NCBI GenBank assembly: GCA_023212695.1
Contig: JALCCG010000221.1
Location: 1-35,615 of the forward strand
DNA from: Sporisorium sorghi
Lineage: Eukaryota; Basidiomycota; Ustilaginomycetes; Ustilaginales; Ustilaginaceae
Direction of reading: 5' to 3'
DNA: 35,615 bases
This document shows positions 19,355-26,100 of the stretch, piece after piece; positions within the stretch are counted from its first letter, which is position 1; each line of letters begins with the position of its first letter. The notes below the pieces were generated by a model. The model had not been told where the DNA came from. It ran no database searches and saw only the letters and a program-made list of their open reading frames with translations. Both the position numbers and the translations under genes were made by a program.

Positions 19355-20998
19355 TCAGGTCTCGGTGGGCTTCGTGATCCAAAGCTCCTCCGCCGAGGGT
19401 CTAGGAAAAGGCACCTGCTCTTCCAAGGCGTCGACACCCTTGCTCGGCTTGTGCTTGTCACCGTCCTGTGCAACAAAGGTGCCTGCTTCCGGCAACTTGG
19501 GATCGTCTGTGCTGGTTCCGGTGGGCTTCTTGATCCCCATGTCCTCGGCGCTGGGTTTCGGGAACGGCACGTGTTCTTGTAGATCATCAACACCTTTGTT
19601 CGGCCTGTGGGCGTCGCCGTCTTGTGCAACGAAGGTGCCTGCTTCGGGAAGCTTCGGGTCATCTGCGCCTGTCTCTGTCGGCTTCTTGATGCCCATCTCC
19701 TCGGCAGTCGGTTTGGGGAACGGCACGTGTTCTTGTAGAGCGTCGACGCCCGTACTCGGCTTGTGAGCGTCGCCATCCTGCGCTACGAAAGTGCCTGCTT
19801 CCGGCAACTTGGGATCGTCCGCCTCGGTCTGGACAGGCTTCTTGATGCCCAACTCCTCTGCGCTGGGCTTTGGGAAAGGTACGTGCTCTTGCACCGAGTC
19901 GACACCCTTACTCGGCCTATGCCTGTCACCATCCTGCGCGACAAACGTCCCGGCTTCAGGTAGCTTAGGGTCGCCCGCCCTCAACCTATCCGCCATAGTA
20001 GGCTCCGGCTTCTTCACCGACGCCGCTCTAGCACCTTTGCCGCCTTTCCTCCTCTCCCTCCTCCAAGTATCCGACGCCTTTCTTGCAACCTCCCCCGTCG
20101 CCTTCGTCCCCACGTCGACCGGGACACTCTCCTCCACCCTCCCTCCCCGAGCTGCCGGAATAACCTCATCCGCAAAACTACTCTTCTTCCTTTTCACCTC
20201 CTCGACCGTCGCCTTTGACATTGCGTCGTGCAGAGAGTGCACAAACAGCGTCAAAACATGGGACGGCTTCGTAAACCCGTTCGGCACCACATACCCCCGG
20301 ACCTGCTTTGCGATCTCCTGCTTCCTCTCCTCCGGCGTCCTACTCGACCGGTACTCGGCCAGCACGCGCCTAAGCTTCTCAGCGTTAGCGTTCGCAGGGT
20401 ACGGCACTTCGATGCCCACATACGACGGCAGGCCCACAGTGAAGCTGCGCGAGCGCGTGTCGTACAGCAGCACCGGGTCGACTGTGCGCGCCTTGGTGTC
20501 GAGGTACGCGCCGAGCTCGCGGTTGAACCGCTGCAGATGCGGAAGTGTGGGGAAGCTGAACGTGTTGTACAGGTATTCTGCGCAGGCGGTGGCTGAGAAG
20601 GCGTCAGTGCCGGGGTCGGTGCCGTCGGTACAGGGGAGGGGGAGGCCGGGTGGGGCGGGCTTCCAGCGCCCGCGCGTGTTGACGACGATCTTGAGCCGGA
20701 GGATCTCGTCGTCCGAGAGTTGGGCGATTAGGTCTTTTTGGGAGAGGGCGGGGGGCTGGTTCATCAGGTATTCGAGGCGGTGGAAGTGGGAGTACTTGGC
20801 TTCAGCGTTGTTGGTCTCGCCGTCGGGTAGGAACGTTGCAGTCTCAGCAGAGTTGCGGATCGTTGGGCTGGACGTAAAGGTGCGAGCGGCTCGAAGTGGC
20901 GACACGAAGCAAGGCAAAGCCGGCCTGGTGATGGGTCGCGACAGTCCAGAAGCTACTGGCCTTGAGGCGAGTAGACGTCTACTTGATCTTGCGAGCAT
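19355..20998 (-). CDS. Putative mitochondrial protein with four 52-residue C-terminal repeats
   Basis: I do not recognise this family. From the ATG at 20998 the protein is 547 residues. The first 50 or so are rich in Arg, Ser and Ala with almost no acid residues and end near RAARTFTSSPTIRN, typical of a fungal mitochondrial presequence. Residues about 60-310 look folded, with stretches such as LSDDEILRLKIVVNTRGRW and LPHLQRFNRELGAYLDTKA. A Lys/Arg-rich linker follows (about 270-340). Residues 342-547 are four tandem copies of a 52-residue unit containing KLPEAGTFVAQDGD and VPFPKPSAEE; the last copy is cut two residues short by the stop. An upstream in-frame ATG at 21112 would add 38 hydrophobic residues resembling a secretory signal; I prefer the start that puts the presequence first. 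Confidence 0.8.
   Translation of the reverse strand: MLARSSRRLLASRPVASGLSRPITRPALPCFVSPLRAARTFTSSPTIRNSAETATFLPDGETNNAEAKYSHFHRLEYLMNQPPALSQKDLIAQLSDDEILRLKIVVNTRGRWKPAPPGLPLPCTDGTDPGTDAFSATACAEYLYNTFSFPTLPHLQRFNRELGAYLDTKARTVDPVLLYDTRSRSFTVGLPSYVGIEVPYPANANAEKLRRVLAEYRSSRTPEERKQEIAKQVRGYVVPNGFTKPSHVLTLFVHSLHDAMSKATVEEVKRKKSSFADEVIPAARGGRVEESVPVDVGTKATGEVARKASDTWRRERRKGGKGARAASVKKPEPTMADRLRAGDPKLPEAGTFVAQDGDRHRPSKGVDSVQEHVPFPKPSAEELGIKKPVQTEADDPKLPEAGTFVAQDGDAHKPSTGVDALQEHVPFPKPTAEEMGIKKPTETGADDPKLPEAGTFVAQDGDAHRPNKGVDDLQEHVPFPKPSAEDMGIKKPTGTSTDDPKLPEAGTFVAQDGDKHKPSKGVDALEEQVPFPRPSAEELWITKPTET
19358..19975 (-). repeat. Four tandem 156-bp coding repeats
   Basis: In-frame units at 19820-19975, 19664-19819, 19508-19663 and 19358-19507 (the last is 150 bp). 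The protein units are almost identical; only a few positions vary, such as the residue after QDGD and the SKG/STG/NKG triplet. Codons differ at many synonymous sites, so the copies are not fresh duplicates and the protein sequence appears to be under selection. Confidence 0.95.
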
Positions 20999-21292
20999 CT
21001 TGTGCGATGATGATCCCAAGCAAGATGACAGAGTGGTGTGAAGAAAGGATGGTGCGATTCCGGGACAAATGGTGAGGAGAAATGATAAAGAAAGCAAGAT
21101 TGGCGCGTACATCGTTTCAGGTTGAGGCTTTTTCCTTCCGGCCGGAAGAATTCCCGCCACGCATCAGAAAAAAAAAGTTTTGGAAAAAAAAAAACACGAA
21201 AAAAGCTTTTGCTTGCCATCAAACGCCATTCTCCTACATCATCTGAGCCATCCAAAGGCTTCCACACCATCTCTCGCATCCAAAAAGATGCC
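20999..21292. promoter_or_regulatory. Promoter/leader of the repeat-protein gene, 3' of U6
   Basis: Lies between the repeat-protein ATG and the U6 terminator. It contains A-rich runs around 21169-21200 and an upstream in-frame ATG at 21112. A second T5 run on the minus strand (21282-21286) would act as a back-up Pol III terminator for U6. Confidence 0.5.
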
Positions 21293-21298
21293 AAAAAA
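21293..21298 (-). terminator. Pol III T6 terminator of U6
   Basis: Six T residues on the U6-sense strand directly after the UUCG-capped hairpin, the expected end signal for polymerase III and the source of the U6 oligo-U tail. Confidence 0.8.
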
Positions 21299-21428
21299 CA
21301 TAGTTGCTTTCCGAAGAAAGCTGCTCTTCTGAACTTTCGTGCCATCCATAAACTCCTGAGGAACGATGCTAATCTTCTCTGTATCGTTTATTTGTTAGAT
21401 CAGATGTCGAGCCCCTCCCGGAGCCGAC
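21293..21428 (-). ncRNA. U6: U6 spliceosomal snRNA
   Basis: The catalytic snRNA of the spliceosome, normally made by RNA polymerase III. The minus strand reads ACGATACAGAGAAGATTAG followed by CAT, the near-universal U6 core: the ACAGAGA box that pairs with the 5' splice site is at 21376-21382 and the AGC catalytic triad at 21368-21370. Upstream, 21406-21428 folds as the 5' stem-loop (GTCGGCTCC with GGGGCTCGAC, one bulged U). Downstream, CGTTCC (21360-21365) pairs with GGCACG (21338-21343) to form the internal stem-loop, with an unpaired U near 21344 as expected. The transcript should end in the T6 run at 21293-21298. At about 136 nt it is longer than typical U6 (about 100-112). The extra length holds a perfect hairpin with a UUCG loop at 21306-21321. 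No intron is needed. The exact 5' end is uncertain by a few bases. Confidence 0.93.
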
Positions 21429-21501
21429 AAGACAATCCTGTGGGTGTATGTGGCCTGTATGCGGTCATACACTTGTACGACTTAGAAGGGCAGTTCGACA
21501 G

Positions 21502-21537
<36 letters not shown>

Positions 21538-21800
21538 GCGCAGTCGCGTGCGAAGAACTTTTTTTTCTTGTTTTCTTCTTGACCCACCTTCCTCTCTTCC
21601 TTCCCTCCCTCAACCATAAACACGAACCCCCAAACGGGTGCACCGTCTTCGACGTGGACCTTGCCCTCCAGCAAGCTCTTCATTTCGTCGCACTGGAGCA
21701 CCAAGTCGCACTGCGGCGCAATCCCGGTCAGAGCTCGTTTCAACAACGGCTTTGTTCCGTCTAATCCCCCTCAAACCTTTTAATTCATAGAGAGACGTGC
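21429..21800. promoter_or_regulatory. Shared spacer between divergent U6 and RNase MRP RNA genes
   Basis: 372 bp separate the 5' ends of two structural RNA genes on opposite strands. It contains an A33 tract and a pyrimidine-rich stretch (about 21555-21615). A TTTTAATT box lies at 21778-21785, roughly 20-25 bp upstream of the proposed MRP start, where a TATA element would be expected. No strong TATA is visible at the same distance from U6. A minus-strand frame with GC-rich third positions (21683-21465) runs into the A tract and is not convincing as a gene. Confidence 0.6.
21502..21534. repeat. A33 homopolymer
   Basis: Thirty-three consecutive A residues, 74 bp upstream of the U6 5' end (T33 on its sense strand). 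Such tracts commonly exclude nucleosomes, which would suit a divergent RNA promoter. A retroposed poly-A tail is a less likely reading because no element precedes it: the sequence upstream of the tract is U6 itself, in the other orientation. Confidence 0.95.
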
Positions 21801-22075
21801 AAAGGACCGCTTTATCGATTCACCCGAATCACCTATTTTGCAGCCTTCTCCCCCTATCCCTTCGAGGTTTGGGGGACATGCTGTAGGGAAAGTCCCCGGA
21901 CACATCTAACACACACCAGAAGAAACCCGGGCGGGAACATGGCTAGTATACCTTTCCCCTCTCTTTCTTGTTCTCGAGACGCGGTAACGTACGGATTCGG
22001 CGGTGTCTCTGTCGCAGGCGCTTAGGCGATCCACTTGGGCATGCTGGGCGAGCGGGGCTGTTCTGCGTTCTTTCC
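21801..22075 (+). ncRNA. NME1: RNase MRP RNA
   Basis: RNA subunit of RNase MRP, the nucleolar ribonucleoprotein that cuts pre-rRNA in ITS1. The block GGGAAAGTCCCCGGAC at 21886-21901 is the MRP-specific CR-I element and matches human RMRP over all 16 bases. Its P4 partner, GGGGCT at 22054-22059, lies about 165 nt downstream, as in human RMRP, and pairs with AGTCCC (21891-21896). The ends close as P1: AAAGGAC plus GC (21801-21810, one bulged C) with GCGTTCTTT (22065-22073). Between them are hairpins expected of a folded RNA: GATTC/GAATC (21817-21830), TCCCCC/GGGGGA (21849-21876) and GAGAC/GTCTC (21976-22009). The length of about 275 nt fits the family. RNase P RNA is excluded because it lacks the GTCCCC version of CR-I. 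The exact ends are estimates. Confidence 0.87.
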
Positions 22076-22106
22076 AGGAGCGGCCGTGGGCGAGCGAGAG
22101 AAAAGG

Positions 22107-22196
22107 GGAGTGCAAATGATCAGAGACCATACAGGAAAGCGACTGTCGCCGTAATGGTGCGGGTGTTATGATGGCCATCTTGCTGCACTCCTTTTT
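22107..22196 (+). ncRNA. Unassigned stem-closed RNA element ending in T5
   Basis: GGAGTGCA (22107-22114) pairs perfectly with TGCACTCC (22184-22191), and TTTTT follows at once (22192-22196). Inside, ACCAT (22126-22130) pairs with ATGGT (22154-22158) around GCGA/TCGC (22138-22148). It begins 32 nt after the proposed MRP 3' end on the same strand. It could be a separate Pol III transcript, the processed 3' trailer of MRP RNA, or a structured terminator. The 85-nt stem-to-stem length resembles a tRNA with a long variable arm, but the T-loop GTTCRA is absent, so it is not a tRNA. I know of no family that matches. Confidence 0.4.
22192..22196 (+). terminator. Probable Pol III terminator (T5)
   Basis: First run of five T residues on the plus strand after RNase MRP RNA. 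If MRP or the downstream element is made by polymerase III, transcription should stop here. Confidence 0.5.
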
Positions 22197-23163
22197 CGCT
22201 CCCGCTCGACTTGGGCTGCTTCGGAATGTGCGCGTTTCAAAGGCAGTCTTGTTTCGCTCAGTGTGGTTCAGTGGTCGCTGTTTGACGTGTCTGCAACGGC
22301 GGGGGTCCTTGCTGTTTCTGGAGATCGTCTTGAGGCGGGCAAAGCGATCGGAACTGGGTTGTCGGCATGTCTTCCAGTCTTTAGAGGAATTCTTCGTTGT
22401 CGCGACGCTTTGTGGGTGGGTTTGTTTGAGCGAAGGGAATGCATCCGAGGTTGTGGTACAGTGGTGCAGGACCGGAGCTTGGGTTTTGGCCTCTCCTTTC
22501 GACGAAAGGTTTCAGGCGGTGGAGGAGGCTGGTGCCAGGGAGCAATGTCCTTGACGACGATCCGCGCCCGGCGTCGACGAAGCGCGATGGGAGGCGAGCG
22601 CGAAGATACGAGCGCTCGCCTCATCCCAAACCATCGCCCTCTTCGTCGTTCACCGGGACGCATCGCAATCACGGCGTTCTTCCCCAGCACCATCCGCCCG
22701 CACTCTACCGCCGAAAGACCTGGACCGGATCCAGTTCCACCCACCACACCCGCTTCCTCTCCTCTTACATGCCAGGTAACTCACGTTGTTCGTCGAGGCA
22801 ACACATCCCGTCGTACGGCTGCAATAGACCCCACGACGATGCTCTGATCTTGTTCGTCATTCGCGCCCCCCTTTTTGGTGGGCAAAGCTGATAGTTATGC
22901 GGTCGCCTTTTCTGTAGAGAAAAGGTAACTCAACGGGGCTTACTCTTGCAGCGTCTCTCTGCCCTCTTGCCAAGGTTTGGTATGGGCTTCAACAGCCAGT
23001 AGTTTTTCGCTCTTTAGACTTTATACATCGTTCACTGGCATGACCCCAATTCTTCGTCCGCTCACGCCGTAATTTTACTGTACACACACGATCTTATGAA
23101 ACAAACATGTTGCAAATTCCACTCCGGCCCATCGTGTGACTGCTCTCCCACCCATCCGTGCTC
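22197..23163. other. Gene-free spacer, 3' flank of EAF1 on its right
   Basis: About 970 bp with several overlapping open frames, none with a recognisable domain; their translations are Arg/Trp/Pro-rich and inconsistent between strands. A perfect hairpin, CCTTTTCT-GTAG-AGAAAAGG, lies at 22906-22925. The right part should contain the EAF1 3' untranslated region. Confidence 0.5.
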
Positions 23164-26100
23164 TTAAGAAGGCCTCGGCGTCGGCGGCCTCGCCTGCCCA
23201 GCACCCGCCTTCGCGCCACCCTGGCTCTTCTGGTTCTGCGCCGCAAGCGCCTGGATCGCCTGGTTCAAGATCTGCTGTGGCGGCCTTGCTCCTGCTGCCT
23301 GAGCACCGCCGACACTCCTCGCCTGATTGACCGGCGACTGGCCACCTGCTCCCGCCTGCTGCTGCTGTTGCTGTTGTGCCTGCTTGTACAGCTGGATCGC
23401 CAGCCCGTTGATCTGCTCGGGCGACAGGTTCGACGTGGCCAGCGAGATCGCCAGTTGCTGCTGCAGCGCCTGCACCGTAGCCGGCATGCCGGGGCTGCTC
23501 GCACCCGCGCCAGTGGGCGTGGGTGGACGCGCCGCCTGCTGCGCGCCTGCCTTCTGCCCCGCTGCGGTCGGCACGGGCGGCGGGCGCTGGCCGTTGTTCG
23601 CCGGCCGCACAAACTGCTGTTGCTGCTGGGCTGTTTGCGGGGGACGCATCTGTGCCTGCGCCTGCACCTGCGCCGCCTGCCGCTGCTGCTGCTGCTGCTG
23701 GTACAGCTGCAGTGCCGCCGCCTGCGCCTGTGCTTGCGCCGATTGCATGTGCGGAGGCCTCGCCTGCCCCGCCTGCATCCCATTCTGCCCCTGCTGCCCC
23801 TGCTGCTGCATCAGCTGGAACTGCGCCGCCTGCGCATTCGGCATGTTGAACGGCAAACCACCCGCGCCCGCTTGCCCGCCTTGCTGCTGCGCAGCCGCAA
23901 CCGCAGCCATCTGGTTCCTCAACTGCTGCTGCTGCGCCGCTGCCGTCGCCGCCGCCAGCTGAGCGTGGTACTGCTGCTGCTGCTGAGGCGTCAACGTCGC
24001 CAGCTGCTGCTGCGTCAATGGTCCCACAGCTGGCCGAACTTGGCCCATTCCCGCCGCCTGGCCCAGCTGCTGGTTCTGCTGCTGCTGGCGCTGTTGCTGT
24101 TGGATCTGTGCATACAGGTTCTGCATTTGTGCGGCTTGCGACGCTTGCAGCTGTGATTGGAGCTGTGCCTGTACTTGCTGCTGTTGTTGTTGCTGTGCTG
24201 GCTGCTGCTGCTGTGGTTGCTGCATCTGAGCTGTCTGCTGCTGTGGCTGTTGCTGCTGCGGGGCGACCTGTTGATTCGGCAGCTGTCCCGCCCCAGCTTT
24301 CTGCTGAACACCTGCACCTGGTTGAGAAGCAGGCGTGCTCCCCGGAGGCAGACTGAGATTCGCCGCTCCATTCGCACCTGCAGCCGAAGTCGCCACCGCC
24401 GGTTTCCCTGCCTGCGTCGTTTGCGCCCCCGCCTGTCCAGGTGTAGCACCGGCCCCTTGCTGCTGCTGCGCCATACGCTGCGCCTGCGCTTGCTGCGCCA
24501 GCAGCCTTTGCTGTTGCTGCTGCTGTTGCTGGTAAGCGAGCTGAGCACGTTGCTGCTCGTAGTACTGTCGCAGAGCAGCCTGGTCGCGCTCCGTCTTCAG
24601 AGCGCTCAGCGACTGCGGCGTGATGGCGGGTCCAGCTTTGATCTGCGCGTGCGTCTCGTGCGTGTTGAGGTTGACCTTCTTGGTCTGCTGTGTCTGCTGT
24701 GTCTGCTGCGCCTGCTTGCTGGCCTCACGGCGCTTGGCCGACTTGCGCATGACCTCCATCAAGTTGCTGCGCCGAAGTTTGCGCTTGGATCCGTCGTACT
24801 TGGAGCCCAGCTTCTTGGCCAGCTTGTCACGCTTCGACGACGAGGCATCACCATCCTTTCCATCGCCCTTCTTGCCGTCCTTGTCCGTGTCTGCCGCTGT
24901 CACAGGCAGTTGAGGAGGCCCCGGCGGCGGCTTGCCCTCAGCAGCTGCCTGCTCGATGCGCTTGCATCGATCGTAGCAGTCCCAAGGCTCGCGCTTGTCC
25001 GTCGTCGTGTTCAGCCGCGTCGAATTGAAGAGGTCAGCAACCAGAGGCCAATTGTTGTTGTACTGCTTGGCGAGTGTCATGAGGTAATTGTCCTCGTCGG
25101 GCGTCCATGCGAACATGGCAGCGCGAACATCCGGCTGACCAATTTCCGCGGGGATTGACGAGGCCGGGCCGCTGCTCTCTTTGGGTGCGCGATTGCTTTT
25201 GCGGGCAAACAGCAGCGAGCCAGGCATGGGCGGCAATCCTGCATCCGAGCCGTCCGTGACGCCGCGCAGTGGATCAGATTGCTCGGCAGCTACGATCCAG
25301 TCACTGTCCGGAAGCCATCGGCCATTGGCTTGGTTCTTGGAAGGTTCCAGCGTGCTTACCAGCAGCGGACGCGAGTCGAGAAGCTTGGTCACGTGCGTGA
25401 GACGCGGAGGCTGGTTGAGGCTTCCCTCGTCCCATCGTCGGTCGCTCTTGCTGCTGGAATCCGGAACCGAGACGCCTGCATACAAGGGCAGCTCGGGGAA
25501 CATCTTGCTGAAAGAGAGCGAGCCCGGGTTGAGCAAGTCGGCAGCATTGGACAAGTCGCTCACCTCGATGCCGAGAAGCGCGGCCGCCGCCTCAGGGTCC
25601 AGAGATTCCAGAAGTGCTGCTGGCGACACGACCGTCGTGGTGACGCTGGTGGAGAAGATGGGAGCTCGAAGCGTTGCCAGCAGCTGCGGCGGCAGTTCTG
25701 CCGTGAGGGTTGATTCTGCATCTTTAGGCTCGCTGCGCAAGGCATGGGCGAGCTTGTCATCGGCAGCCTGCGTGTTCTTGGACGGTGGGTCGGCAGTGAT
25801 TGTCGAGGATGCTGTTGCTACTGGTTCCGATGCGGCGACGAGGGTCGGCATGCGCTCTGGCTGAGCCAGTGGCTCCCGGACGACTTCCACCTTGGGCGGC
25901 TTAGCAGGCTCCCCTGATACGAGTGCGGCAGTGGCTGCCTCAACATCGTCTGCATCTGCGTCGGCATCGTCATCTTCTCCGTCAGCGTCCAGCTCCTCCG
26001 CGCGCGCGCTGGCTGCCTCGTTGGTGGTCTCCAGAGCGTCGTCTACTGCCTGAGCGACCGCTTCGTTCGCCTCTGTCTCTCCTTCCATGGTGACATTGGC

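Noticed and set aside
21502..21534. A33 tract as the tail of a retroposed element
   Set aside because: The sequence in front of the tract is the U6 gene in the opposite orientation, and I see no target-site duplication or reverse-transcriptase remnant.
21465..21683. Minus-strand short frame with GC-rich third codon positions between U6 and MRP
   Set aside because: It runs through the T33 tract into poly-Phe, shows no known domain, and lies in what looks like a promoter spacer for two RNA genes. The antisense frame looks equally coding-like.
22107..22191. Possible tRNA because of an 85-nt unit closed by a perfect stem
   Set aside because: There is no T-loop GTTCRA, no A-box and no plausible anticodon arm.
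22262..22282. tRNA A-box-like TGGTTCAGTGG
   Set aside because: No B-box follows within the required distance and no acceptor stem can be formed.
22439..22891. 150-residue plus-strand frame opening with an ATG
   Set aside because: Its translation is Arg/Trp/Pro-rich with no domain and overlaps other open frames of similar length on both strands.
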